Positions 7,410-15,273 are shown, counted from the first letter of the stretch. The stretch: 43,224 nt of DNA from Pelomonas sp. KK5 (GCF_001984095.1 NZ_LYVQ01000025.1:1-43224); one strand, 5' to 3'. Numbers and translations: made by a program. Notes: generated from the letters alone by a model not told the origin.

Positions 7410-7880
7410 CTAGTCCTGGGTCTGCGGCTTGTCGCCCAGCAGGTAGCGCGGCCCGCTGCCCTTGGCGGCGGCCTGGTCGCCGGCGTTGTAAAGCGCGCAT
7501 TTGGTGAGCGAGAGGCAGCCGCAGCCGATGCAGGAGCCCAGCCGGTCACGCAGCCGCGTCAGCGCGGCGATGCGCTCGTCCAGCAGCGGCTGCCAGCCGC
7601 GCGCCAGGCGCTGCCAGTCGGCCTGGGTGGGCGTGCGCGCGTCGGGCAGGGTGGCCAGCGCGGCGCGGATCTCGTCCAGTGTCAGCCCTACGGCCTGGGC
7701 CGCGCGGATGAAGGCCACGCGCCGCAGTACGCTGCGTGGATAGCGGCGCCGGCCCGAGTCGCTGCGGCCGCTGGTCAGCAGGCCAGCTTCCTCGTAGAAG
7801 CGCAGCGCGCTGGCGGCCACGCCGCTGCGGGTGGCCAGCTCGCCGATGGCGATCCAGGGGTCCGCGTTCCTTGCCGGCAT
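7410..7880 (-). CDS. soxR: Redox-sensitive MerR-family activator SoxR
   Basis: SoxR is a dimeric transcription activator whose [2Fe-2S] cluster senses redox-active compounds. The 156-residue protein has the MerR helix-turn-helix at the N-terminus (IGELATRSGVAASALRFYEEAGLL), a dimerisation helix and the cluster motif CIGCGCLSLTKC, with Cys117, 120, 122 and 128, close to 119-130 in E. coli SoxR. The start at 7880 has AGGAGA at good distance. It is transcribed divergently from the questin-oxidase-like gene, with a SoxR-type operator between them. In bacteria outside the enterics SoxR commonly controls small sets of oxidoreductase and efflux genes rather than soxS, which fits here. Confidence 0.95.
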   Translation of the reverse strand: MPARNADPWIAIGELATRSGVAASALRFYEEAGLLTSGRSDSGRRRYPRSVLRRVAFIRAAQAVGLTLDEIRAALATLPDARTPTQADWQRLARGWQPLLDERIAALTRLRDRLGSCIGCGCLSLTKCALYNAGDQAAAKGSGPRYLLGDKPQTQD

Positions 7881-7893
7881 GCTCGATCTCCTG

Positions 7894-7924
7894 TTGACAT
7901 CAAGTTAGGTTTAACTTGAATTAT
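7894..7924 (+). promoter_or_regulatory. SoxR-type promoter/operator with 19-base spacer
   Basis: A perfect -35 box TTGACA (7894-7899) and a -10 AATTAT (7919-7924) are separated by 19 bases, the overlong spacer typical of MerR-family targets. The inverted repeat TCAAGTTA-GGTT-TAACTTGA (7900-7919) fills the spacer. Its half-sites resemble the CTCAAGTTAACTTGAG operator of E. coli soxS. It faces the questin-oxidase-like gene and ends 31 bases before its start; soxR is read divergently from the same region. Confidence 0.88.
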
Positions 7925-7955
7925 GCGGGCTCGAACAACGAACGAGAGGAACCCG

Positions 7956-8972
7956 ATGATCGCCGCCACCCTCGACCGCGACCCGCAAACCCTTGCCGCC
8001 CATGATGCGGTGCTGCACCACCTGCTGGACGAACGCCTGCCGCCCGAGTTCGGCGGCGGCCTGACCACCCATCTGCCGATGGCCCTGCACGCGCTGCATG
8101 CGCTGGGCGCCAGCGAGGCGCAGATGCGGGGCTTCCGTGCCCGCTATGTCCTTCGCTACGAGAGCCGGGCGGCGCTCGAGGCCGCGCCGGCCGAGGACTG
8201 GCTGGCGTTGCGTGGCAGCGGGGGCGAGGACACCCATGCGGCCCTGGCCGCCCGTTTCGCGGCGGACCTGGCGCGTGAAGGCCGGACGGCCGTGCTGCGC
8301 CGCGTGCTGCCCGACCTGCTGACCGGCGTGGCCGCTGGCGCCTTCCACGGCGTGATCCGGGTCGCCCACGCCGTGCAGGCCGGGCACGACGGCGAACTGG
8401 CCGAAGGACTGGCCTACTGGGCCTGGCGCTGGCAGCCGCTGCCCAGGGCCAAGGCGCCGCCGGTGCTGCTGGACGTGCAGGCCTGGTCGCGGCAGCTGAT
8501 CGAGGCGGCCGAGGGGGCGCTCTTCGTGGCGCCGCTGATCTCGCAACGGATCGAACTGGCATCGCAATCGCCCGCCTATCAGCACCTCGCCGCCGCGCTG
8601 GCGCCGCAACCGCGCCTGCTGCCGCAACTGGCCGGCCTGGCGCTGACGCTCTACCTGCAGACCCGCAACCTGACGGCGTTGCACATGATCACCAGCCTGC
8701 GTGCGCTGCGGGTGCTGCAGCCCTTCATCGTCACCGGGGCGTCGGTGCAGCCGCTGCTGGTGGCGGCGTTCACGGCCGCCTTCCTGGCCAGCCAGCGGCG
8801 CATGCCGCCGCGCACCGTGCCGCGGCTCGACTGGGTGCAGGCGATGGCCGCGGCCTGCGAGGCCGACGACGACCATGCGATCAAGCTCGTCCATGCCTGC
8901 CTGGAGGAGTTCGCCGCCTATGGCGACCGGCGCTACCTGGATGCTGCGTGCCTGGCCTTGGCCAGCAACTGA
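7956..8972 (+). CDS. Questin-oxidase-like protein (PF14027/DUF4243 family)
   Basis: The 338-residue alpha-helical protein has the His-rich elements of the questin oxidase family, such as LPPEFGGGLTTHLPMALHALHALGA near the N-terminus and GAFHGVIRVAHAV in the middle. A fungal member opens the ring of the anthraquinone questin; bacterial members are largely uncharacterised. I chose the ATG at 7956, with GAGAGGA just upstream, because an ATG at 7923 would start inside the -10 box. The SoxR-type promoter directly upstream suggests induction by redox-active quinone-like compounds, which agrees with the family. Its last 40 bases overlap the 3' end of the convergent FAD oxidoreductase gene. Confidence 0.8.
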   Translation: MIAATLDRDPQTLAAHDAVLHHLLDERLPPEFGGGLTTHLPMALHALHALGASEAQMRGFRARYVLRYESRAALEAAPAEDWLALRGSGGEDTHAALAARFAADLAREGRTAVLRRVLPDLLTGVAAGAFHGVIRVAHAVQAGHDGELAEGLAYWAWRWQPLPRAKAPPVLLDVQAWSRQLIEAAEGALFVAPLISQRIELASQSPAYQHLAAALAPQPRLLPQLAGLALTLYLQTRNLTALHMITSLRALRVLQPFIVTGASVQPLLVAAFTAAFLASQRRMPPRTVPRLDWVQAMAAACEADDDHAIKLVHACLEEFAAYGDRRYLDAACLALASN

Positions 8973-10519
8973 GCCGCCGCCCGCGTGCCCTGCGTGTAGG
9001 CCTCCTCGAACACCGAGTAGGCCGACAGGTCCGCGTGGGCGAACAGGAGCCGCCCCGGCAACTGCTGCTGCAGGGCAGCCAGCGCAGGCGACGAGCGGCG
9101 GCCGGGCACCGGGATGCTCATGCCGTGGCCCCAGCGCATCAGGTCCGCGCGCTGCAGTTGCTCCGGCAGGTCGGGATGCACCGGCTGCAACTCGGCCAGC
9201 ACGCGCTGCAGCCAGGCGCGCCAGTCCTCGCGCAGCAGGCCGGCGCGCTGCTTGCGCGGCACCGCACGGTAGGCGCTCAGCACCCGGGCGCCGTCGAGCG
9301 GCGCCAGCCCCTGGTGGCCCGCATCCACGTAGCCCAGCGCACTGCCGCCGAAGACGACGTTGTCCCAGGACAGCGGAGCGCCCAGCCGCTGCAACAGCGG
9401 GCCGCGCAGTTGCAGGTTGGCGACCAGCCAGGGCGCGTACTGGGCGCCCGCGGCGGCCTCGTGCAGCGCGGGCAGGGCGCCGCCGGTCAGCCGGTCTGCG
9501 ATGAACAGCGGCGTGGCCATCACCACCTGGCTGGCGATCCAGCGCTCCGGCGCATCGGCGCGCTCGTTCCAGGCCTGCACCGTCACCTCGTGCCGGCCTT
9601 CGTCCACGCGCAGCACGGTGCGTGCCGCGTGGATGCGGGCCGGGTCGGCCAGGCGCCGGGCCAGCCAGGCATTGCCCTCGGGCCAGGTCAGCACCGCCTC
9701 GCGCTCGCCTGAATCGGCGCCGGGCGGGTGGAAGCCGTGGCGGCTGGCGAAGTAGTGCAGGCCGGCCCAGGCCGAAACCTCGGCTGCGCCGGCGCCGTAG
9801 TCGTCGCGGCAGCAGTAGTCGAGATACCAGCGCAGGCGCGGGTCGGTGAGCTGGTGGCCGTCGAGCCAGGCGGCGAAGGTCTGCGCGTCCAGCGCGGCGT
9901 GGGCGGGCGTCCAGACGGCGCGCGACGTGGGCATCGCGAAGCCGAGCTCGCGCTGGGCCTCGTCGACGGCGGCGGCCAGCCGCAGGTACTGTCGCGCGGC
10001 GGTCGCATCGGCGGGCGCGGGCAGCAGGCCGTCCTGCCATTGGCCATCGATGAAGAGGCGTTCCTGCGGGCTGTGGCAGAGATGCCGCTCGTCGTAGACG
10101 GCGCGGCCGAACTGCTGGCGCACCAGGCCCAATTCTTCCAGCAACTGGTAGATCTCGGGCGCGGCCAGGCCCGGCAGCGGCAGGTAGTGGGCGCCCAGCG
10201 GGCAGGCCATGCCGCCCATCGAATGGCCGCGGCTGTTGCCGCCGGCCTCGTCTTCCAGTTCCAGCAGGGCGAAGTCGTCCAGGCCGGCCCGCCCCAGCGC
10301 CCGCGCGCAGGCCAGGCCGGCGATGCCGCCGCCGACGATCAGCACGCCGGTGCGTCGCAGGGCGCCGGCGGTGCGCTCGGGTAATGCGTTACGCAAGCGG
10401 TGTCCGCGCCCGTGGCTGGTGCCGACCCAGCCCCCCGTCACCTCCCGTGTGCTGCAGCCGGCGAGCGCCAGAGGGCTCAGCAGCAGCTCGCGCCGCCCGA
10501 TCAATGCACCTTGCCCCAT
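8933..10519 (-). CDS. FAD-dependent amine-oxidase-like oxidoreductase with Tat-lipoprotein-like signal
   Basis: The 528-residue flavoprotein has the dinucleotide-binding start VLIVGGGIAGLACARALGRAG (residues about 59-79) and a C-terminal flavin contact segment near LFAHADLSAYSVFEEAYTQG, as in flavin amine oxidases and phytoene-desaturase-like enzymes. The N-terminus reads GRRELLLSPLALAGCS: a twin-arginine pair, a hydrophobic stretch and a lipobox ending at Cys22. This predicts export of the folded flavoprotein and lipid anchoring. ATG at 10519 or a TTG at 10504 could be the start; both keep the signal. It overlaps the end of the spermidine synthase gene by 19 bases, so it is the last gene of that operon. 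Oxidation of a polyamine outside the cytoplasm is a reasonable guess, not shown. Confidence 0.8.
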   Translation of the reverse strand: MGQGALIGRRELLLSPLALAGCSTREVTGGWVGTSHGRGHRLRNALPERTAGALRRTGVLIVGGGIAGLACARALGRAGLDDFALLELEDEAGGNSRGHSMGGMACPLGAHYLPLPGLAAPEIYQLLEELGLVRQQFGRAVYDERHLCHSPQERLFIDGQWQDGLLPAPADATAARQYLRLAAAVDEAQRELGFAMPTSRAVWTPAHAALDAQTFAAWLDGHQLTDPRLRWYLDYCCRDDYGAGAAEVSAWAGLHYFASRHGFHPPGADSGEREAVLTWPEGNAWLARRLADPARIHAARTVLRVDEGRHEVTVQAWNERADAPERWIASQVVMATPLFIADRLTGGALPALHEAAAGAQYAPWLVANLQLRGPLLQRLGAPLSWDNVVFGGSALGYVDAGHQGLAPLDGARVLSAYRAVPRKQRAGLLREDWRAWLQRVLAELQPVHPDLPEQLQRADLMRWGHGMSIPVPGRRSSPALAALQQQLPGRLLFAHADLSAYSVFEEAYTQGTRAAAQLLAKARHAASR

Positions 10520-12060
10520 TCGGCCTCGAACTCGTGCACCAGCACCTGGTTGGAGAGGCGGTTCACCTCGGTCGGTACCCGCGCCATGTCCAGCGGGAAG
10601 TCGAACAGCGCCGGCAGGGTGGCCGGGCTCAGGAAGCGCAGGCCCGCCGGCAGCGCCTGCGGCAGGTGCCAGGGCCGGCGGCTGGCCAGCACGAAGCCCC
10701 ATTCGCCGAAGCTGGGCACATGGGCGTGGTAGGGCGTGGCGGTGAGGCCGGTGGACTCGATCGTCGTCACCACGGTCCAGAAGCTGCGCCGCGCGATCAG
10801 CGGCGAGGTGGTCTGCACGACCGCGTAGCCCGAGGCTGCCAGATGCTGGTCCACCAGCGCGTAGAAGCTGGCGGTGTAGAGCTTGCCGAGCGCGAAGTTG
10901 CTGGGGTCGGGGAAGTCGATGACGATCACGTCGAACATCTCGGCCGGGTGCTGCTCCAGCCAGCCGAAGGCGTCGGCGTTGACGATCCGCAGCTTGGGGC
11001 TGAGCAAGGCGTCGTGGTTGAGCCCGCGCAGCAGCGGCAGCGTCGAGAACAGCGTGCTCATGTGCGGGTCCAGCTCGACCAGCGTGACCTGTTCGACCGA
11101 GGGGTGGCGCAGGATCTCGCGCACCGCCATGCCGTCGCCGCCGCCCAGTACCAGCACCCGCTTCGGCGCGCCCTGCGCCGCCATGGCGGGCTGCACCAGG
11201 GCCTCGTGGTAGCGGTACTCGTCGCGCGAGTCGAACTGCAGGTTGCCGTTGAGGAACAGCCGCGTGCCGGCATGCCCCGACGTGACCACGACCCGCTGGT
11301 AGGCGCTGCTCTCGCGCACGATGATGTTCTCGCCGTAGAAGCGGTCTTCGGCCCAGGTGCTGAGGCGGTCGGCACCGGCCAGCGCGGCGGCCAGCGCGGC
11401 CAGCGTGAGCCCGCAGGCCCACGCGTGCCGCTGCCAGGCGCGCAGCTCGGCGCGGAACATGAACAGCGCCCACACGGCCACCAGCGCGTTCAGCAGGCCG
11501 AAGACGATGCCGGTGCGCACCAGGCCCAGCTGCGGCACCAGCAGCAGCGGGAAGGCCAGCGCCACGACCAGGGCGCCCAGGTAGTCGAAGGTGAGCACCT
11601 GCGAGACCAGGTCTTTCAATCCCAGACGCTGGTACTTCTTCAGAATCCGCATCACCAGCGGGATCTCCAGGCCCACCAGCGCGCCGACCAGCAGCACCAG
11701 GCCGTACAGCAGCGCGCGGAACGGCACCAGCTGTCCCGGCGGCAGCAGGCTGTGCGAGAGGAAAAGCGCCGCCGGCATCAGCCCGCCGACCAGGCCCACC
11801 AGCAGCTCCACCGTCAGGAACTGCGCCACCAACTGCCGCTCGACGAAGCGCGACAGCCAGGAACCCAGGCCCATCGCGAACAGGTAGGTGCCGATGACGG
11901 TGGAGAACTGCAGCACCGAGTCGCCCAGCAGGTAGCTGGCCAGCGCGCCTGCGGCGAGCTCGTAGACCAGCCCGCAGGCGGCTACGACGAAGACGCTGGC
12001 CAGCAGCAGCAGCTCGGCTGGCGCGATGCGGGTGTCGGTGTGTTCTGTGGCGCCGTCCAT
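10501..12060 (-). CDS. Membrane-fused spermidine synthase (polyamine aminopropyltransferase)
   Basis: The 519-residue protein combines about seven membrane segments (residues about 15-230) with a spermidine synthase domain (about 240-515). The catalytic part shows YHEALV (284-289), the S-adenosyl ligand loop VLGGGDG (304-310), NADAF (361-365) and IDFPDPSN in place of the usual D-x-x-D-P motif. The classical enzyme moves an aminopropyl group from decarboxylated S-adenosylmethionine to putrescine. I chose the ATG at 12060 since the first helix follows at once; the open frame farther upstream has no membrane or family features. It is flanked by DUF350 upstream and the FAD oxidoreductase downstream, with speD nearby as donor supplier. 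The membrane fusion suggests action at or on the inner membrane. Confidence 0.88.
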   Translation of the reverse strand: MDGATEHTDTRIAPAELLLLASVFVVAACGLVYELAAGALASYLLGDSVLQFSTVIGTYLFAMGLGSWLSRFVERQLVAQFLTVELLVGLVGGLMPAALFLSHSLLPPGQLVPFRALLYGLVLLVGALVGLEIPLVMRILKKYQRLGLKDLVSQVLTFDYLGALVVALAFPLLLVPQLGLVRTGIVFGLLNALVAVWALFMFRAELRAWQRHAWACGLTLAALAAALAGADRLSTWAEDRFYGENIIVRESSAYQRVVVTSGHAGTRLFLNGNLQFDSRDEYRYHEALVQPAMAAQGAPKRVLVLGGGDGMAVREILRHPSVEQVTLVELDPHMSTLFSTLPLLRGLNHDALLSPKLRIVNADAFGWLEQHPAEMFDVIVIDFPDPSNFALGKLYTASFYALVDQHLAASGYAVVQTTSPLIARRSFWTVVTTIESTGLTATPYHAHVPSFGEWGFVLASRRPWHLPQALPAGLRFLSPATLPALFDFPLDMARVPTEVNRLSNQVLVHEFEAEWGKVH

Positions 12061-12121
12061 GTCAGGCGCGGCGTCTGCGGGCCGAGCGCCGGGCCGCCCC
12101 AAGCCGGCCCTGCTGGCGATG

Positions 12122-12206
12122 TGCTCGCGGCTCGATGCCGCGAGCATCGCCGTCCCCTTGGGGGACCGCCCAGTCCCGCCCGCGTTCAGCGCGGCGGGAC
12201 TGGGCG
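12122..12206. repeat. Three tandem GC-rich hairpins between DUF350 and spermidine synthase genes
   Basis: Three perfect inverted repeats stand side by side: TGCTCGCGG/CCGCGAGCA (12122-12130 and 12138-12146), GTCCCC-TTG-GGGGAC (12152-12166), and CGCCCAGTCCCGCC/GGCGGGACTGGGCG (12167-12180 and 12193-12206), the last with GCG/CGC extending into the loop. No U-run follows, so a simple terminator is unlikely. It looks like a dispersed intergenic (REP-like) element or an mRNA stability/processing site inside the operon. Confidence 0.7.
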
Positions 12207-12218
12207 AGGGGCTCCATT

Positions 12219-12443
12219 TCACCCATGGATGGCGGCGGAGACGATCATCCCGATCGAGATGCACATGGCGGCCACGACGACCGCCAGCGCCAGGTTCTTC
12301 TTTTCGACGATCTCGTCCCAGAGCTTGTAGGGCGTGATCCAGTCGATCAGCACGAAGCAGATCCAGAAGATCGCCACGCCGATCAGCGCGTAGAGGATGG
12401 AGCCGGCGACGATCGCGGGCTTGAGCCATTCGATGCCGTTCAT
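12219..12443 (-). CDS. DUF350 membrane protein
   Basis: A 74-residue protein with two membrane segments (about residues 8-33 and 50-72) separated by a short loop with KLWDEIVEKKNLALAV, the conserved DUF350 signature (PF03994). The start at 12443 has GGGAGAC upstream. DUF350 proteins recur beside DUF4178, SPFH and polyamine genes in many bacteria, and their biochemical role is unknown. This copy has a single DUF350 unit; some relatives have two or more. It lies 33 bases downstream of the DUF4178 gene and is followed by the hairpin cluster. Confidence 0.88.
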   Translation of the reverse strand: MNGIEWLKPAIVAGSILYALIGVAIFWICFVLIDWITPYKLWDEIVEKKNLALAVVVAAMCISIGMIVSAAIHG

Positions 12444-12476
12444 GGGTGATGTCTCCCGGTCAGATCAGGTCATGCG

Positions 12477-14072
12477 TTACTTGTGGCCGCCGCCGCCGCT
12501 GCTGTAGCCGCCGTAGGAGCCGCCGCTGCCGCCGCCGTAGTAGGCACCGCCGCCACTGCTGCGGCGGCACTGCAGGTATTCGGCGCTATTGGAGCCGAAG
12601 CTGTCGGCATAGGCCTGGCAATCATCGCGGCTGCAGGCCCGCACCAGCACCAGCAGCAGGGGCAACACGACGAAGATCACGATCATCCAGCGCAGGATGC
12701 GGCCGGGGCTCAGCGTCGGTGCGGCGTCGCGCTGCAGCGCGGGGATGCGATCGACGGCCAGGCCGAAAGCCCGCGCCACGTCAGCCGCGTCCAGCGCGCC
12801 GCCCTGGCTCCAGGTCACCTCCTGCGCGGTCTGCTCGCGGCTGAGCAGCAGCTTGCGGCCGCCGCCGGTGGATTCGTAGTCGACCACCTGGGCGCGTTCG
12901 TCGCGCTGCAGCTGCCAGTAGAACTCGCCCAGCACATAGGTCGTCTTCGCCGCGTAGGCGTACTTGCGCCGGTAGCTGCGGGCCTGCCACTGCACCGTGG
13001 CACCGCTGCCGGTGGGCGCGCCGGTCAGCGGGCGCACGAGGCTCCAGCCGTCCTCGGCATCGACCAGGAAGACGAAGCCCTCGCTGGCGTTGTAGAGCAG
13101 GTACTCGCGCCAGAAGGTGGTCTCCTCGTCGTCGCCGGGCGCGGGGATGTCGCAGCGCTCCTGGTAGCCGACCACCTGCCAGGCAAGGGCGGCGCCGCCG
13201 CCATAGGCCAGCGAGCCGATGCTGCCCAGCGCGATCTGCGGCTCGCCGCCATGGGCCTGGGCGAAGTGCTTCAGCTCCGCGCCGACGCCCTGGCTCAGGT
13301 CGACGACATGCTGGCATTGCGGGCAGACGATGCTGACGGTGGTGCCGAGGCGCGGCTCCAGCGAGGCGCCGCAGTTGGGGCAGGAGAGGGCGCGCGAGCC
13401 GGCCACCGCCTTGGCGCCGCCCGCCTCGCGCAGGCCGCTCATGCGCAGGTCGGCGATGTGCACGGGGCGGCCGATGGACCATTGCGGCGACTGCGGCTGG
13501 CTGTAGTCCAGCGTGCCGACCTCGTCGCGCTCGTTGCGCAGCTCGGCGACCAGGAATTCCTGGCCCAGCGCGGGTGGGCGCGGCAGCTCGCCTTGCGCGG
13601 CGGCCAGCGAGGCGGTGGTCAGCGCAGCCACGCTCCAATTGCTGCCGGCCAGGGCCAGGCCGGCGCCCAGGCGCAGGCTCTCGGGCGAGGGCGCCGCCTG
13701 CCCCAGCGGCGCATCGAAGGCCATCACGAAGCTGCCGTTGTCCTCCGACAGCCAGGCGCTGCGCCCGCCAGCATCGAACAGGGCATGCCACTCGTTCCAA
13801 CCGCCGTCCGCATAGCGGTACTGCAGCCGGCCGACGATGGTGAAGGCCTCGCCGGCGTAGTGGCCTGCGGCGCCGAGCTGCAGCGGCGAGTAGTCCTCGA
13901 TCAGCTCGGCGGAGTTGCCGATCTTGCGCAGCGACTCACCGTCGCGCAGCAGCGTGCTGCGGCAGAAGCTGCAGACGGCGCAGGCCGAGGCGGCCGAGGC
14001 GAACTCGACCGGGGCTCCGCAGTTGGGGCACAGCGCCTGCCAGCGGCGCTGCGGCGCTGGCGTGGTGGCCAA
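12477..14072 (-). CDS. Double-DUF4178 zinc-ribbon protein with C-terminal membrane anchor
   Basis: The 531-residue protein has an internal duplication. Each half has a zinc ribbon (Cys15/18 with Cys34/37; Cys231/234 with Cys250/253) followed by a DUF4178 beta-rich domain (about residues 55-205 and 275-425; YRYADGGWNEWHALFD in the first, FWREYLLYNASEGFVFLVD in the second). A membrane segment lies at about 459-478 and a Gly/Ser/Tyr-rich tail ends the protein. It probably starts with TTG at 14072, five bases after the SPFH stop; no ATG fits the family N-terminus and the ribosome binding site is weak, so coupling to the SPFH gene is likely. Function is unknown; the family is tied by context to DUF350 and SPFH proteins. 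Confidence 0.85.
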   Translation of the reverse strand: MATTPAPQRRWQALCPNCGAPVEFASAASACAVCSFCRSTLLRDGESLRKIGNSAELIEDYSPLQLGAAGHYAGEAFTIVGRLQYRYADGGWNEWHALFDAGGRSAWLSEDNGSFVMAFDAPLGQAAPSPESLRLGAGLALAGSNWSVAALTTASLAAAQGELPRPPALGQEFLVAELRNERDEVGTLDYSQPQSPQWSIGRPVHIADLRMSGLREAGGAKAVAGSRALSCPNCGASLEPRLGTTVSIVCPQCQHVVDLSQGVGAELKHFAQAHGGEPQIALGSIGSLAYGGGAALAWQVVGYQERCDIPAPGDDEETTFWREYLLYNASEGFVFLVDAEDGWSLVRPLTGAPTGSGATVQWQARSYRRKYAYAAKTTYVLGEFYWQLQRDERAQVVDYESTGGGRKLLLSREQTAQEVTWSQGGALDAADVARAFGLAVDRIPALQRDAAPTLSPGRILRWMIVIFVVLPLLLVLVRACSRDDCQAYADSFGSNSAEYLQCRRSSGGGAYYGGGSGGSYGGYSSGGGGHK

Positions 14073-14076
14073 GTGC

Positions 14077-15120
14077 TCAGGCCAGCTTCTTCAGCAGCTC
14101 GGTCTTCTTGGCGCTGAATTCCTCGTCGGTGAGGATGCCCTTGGCCTTGAGGTCGCCGAGGCGTTCGAGCAGGGCCATGATGGAGTCGGAGGTTTCGGTC
14201 GGCGCGCCGGTGACGGCGGCTGCAGGCGCAGCCTGCGCCGGATGGGCGAGGCCCTGGCCCAGTTGCTGCGCCAGCACTTGGCCCAGCGCCACGCCGGCGC
14301 CCAGGCCCATCGCGTCGCCGGCGATGCCGCCGCCCTGGCCCACACCCTGGGCCAGCTGCGGGATCGCCTGGGCCGTCTGGTACTGCATGAACTGGCCCAT
14401 GTTCTGGCCGATCATGCCCATGCCGATGCGCTGGTCCAGGATCTTCTGCAATTCCTCGGGCAGCGAGACGTTCTGCAGCGTGACCGCCTCCAGCTTCAGG
14501 CCCAGCTTCTCGAACGAGGGCGAGGTGGCTGCCTGCAGCTGCGCGGCGAACTCAACCTGGTTGGCGGCCAAGTCCAGGAAGGCCAGGCCGGAGCCCGCCA
14601 CCGCATCGCTGATGTGCTGCAGCATCAGGCCGCGCAGCTGGCCGTCCAGGTCCTGCGTGGTGTAGCGCTCGCGGGTGCCGGAGACTTCCTTGTGAAAGGT
14701 CTTGGCGTCGGCGATGCGGTAGCTGAAGTTGCCGAAGCCGCGCAGGCGCACGGCGCCGAAGTCCTTGTCGCGGATGGTGACCGGCTGGGCCGTGCCCCAG
14801 CGCTGGTCGACCTGCTGGCGGGTGCTGAAGAAGTAGACGTCGCTCTTGAACGGGGACTCGAATAGCTTGTCCCAGTTCTTCAGGTAGGTGAGGACGGGCA
14901 GGGTCTGCGTCGTGAGCTTGTAGGTGCCGGGGGCGAAGACGTCGGCCACGGTGCCTTCGTTGACAAACACGGCGACCTGGGACTCGCGCACCGTCAGCGA
15001 GGCGCCGTTCTGGATTTCCATCTCGGCCATCGGGAAGCGCCAGGCCAGGGTGCCGTCGCCGTCCTCGGTCCATTGGATGATGTCAATGAACTGTTTCTTG
15101 ATGAAGTCCATCAGTCCCAT
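14077..15120 (-). CDS. SPFH-domain protein with C-terminal SHOCT motif
   Basis: The 347-residue protein matches the SPFH/'virion core' (YdjI-like) family: N-terminal MGLMDFIKKQFIDIIQW, an SPFH domain to about residue 235 with VNEGTVADVFAPGTYKL, a Gly/Ala/Gln-rich linker (about 245-310) and a short C-terminal SHOCT helix pair (LLERLGDLKAKGILTDEEF). SPFH proteins assemble into membrane-bound rings or cages that organise microdomains. There is no N-terminal membrane helix, so attachment may be by an amphipathic helix or by partners such as DUF350. AGGAG precedes the ATG at 15120. It is the first gene of the five-gene minus-strand operon ending in the FAD oxidoreductase. Confidence 0.9.
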   Translation of the reverse strand: MGLMDFIKKQFIDIIQWTEDGDGTLAWRFPMAEMEIQNGASLTVRESQVAVFVNEGTVADVFAPGTYKLTTQTLPVLTYLKNWDKLFESPFKSDVYFFSTRQQVDQRWGTAQPVTIRDKDFGAVRLRGFGNFSYRIADAKTFHKEVSGTRERYTTQDLDGQLRGLMLQHISDAVAGSGLAFLDLAANQVEFAAQLQAATSPSFEKLGLKLEAVTLQNVSLPEELQKILDQRIGMGMIGQNMGQFMQYQTAQAIPQLAQGVGQGGGIAGDAMGLGAGVALGQVLAQQLGQGLAHPAQAAPAAAVTGAPTETSDSIMALLERLGDLKAKGILTDEEFSAKKTELLKKLA

Positions 15121-15223
15121 GTCTCAACTCCTGCATGTGGTGCGGCGTCGTGGCCGCAGGGGCGCAGTATCCGACAGTTGACTTAAAGCGGGCTTGGGTC
15201 GAGGGGTGAAGATTTCCGGCCCG

Positions 15224-15236
15224 TGACAAGGTGTCA
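15224..15236. promoter_or_regulatory. Small palindrome in the SPFH/moaE divergent region
   Basis: TGACA-AGG-TGTCA lies in the 153-base region between the divergent SPFH operon and moaE. It could be an operator, but the arms are only five bases and no convincing -35/-10 pair could be set beside it. Confidence 0.3.
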
Positions 15237-15273
15237 TCCCGAGCCTTGGGGACGCGATGCCACAATGCCGGAC

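Noticed and set aside
10501-12429. Extended start of the spermidine synthase frame to 12429
   Set aside because: The extra 123 codons cross the hairpin cluster and DUF350 gene in another frame and encode no membrane or family sequence; the ATG at 12060 directly precedes the first helix.
12477-12600. CRISPR or tandem repeat in the GC-rich 3' end of the DUF4178 gene
   Set aside because: The repetitive codons encode the Gly/Ser/Tyr-rich tail of the protein; there are no regular spacers.
15121-15273. Molybdenum-cofactor riboswitch before moaE
   Set aside because: The 153-base region is short and lacks the multi-stem layout; only a small palindrome is visible.
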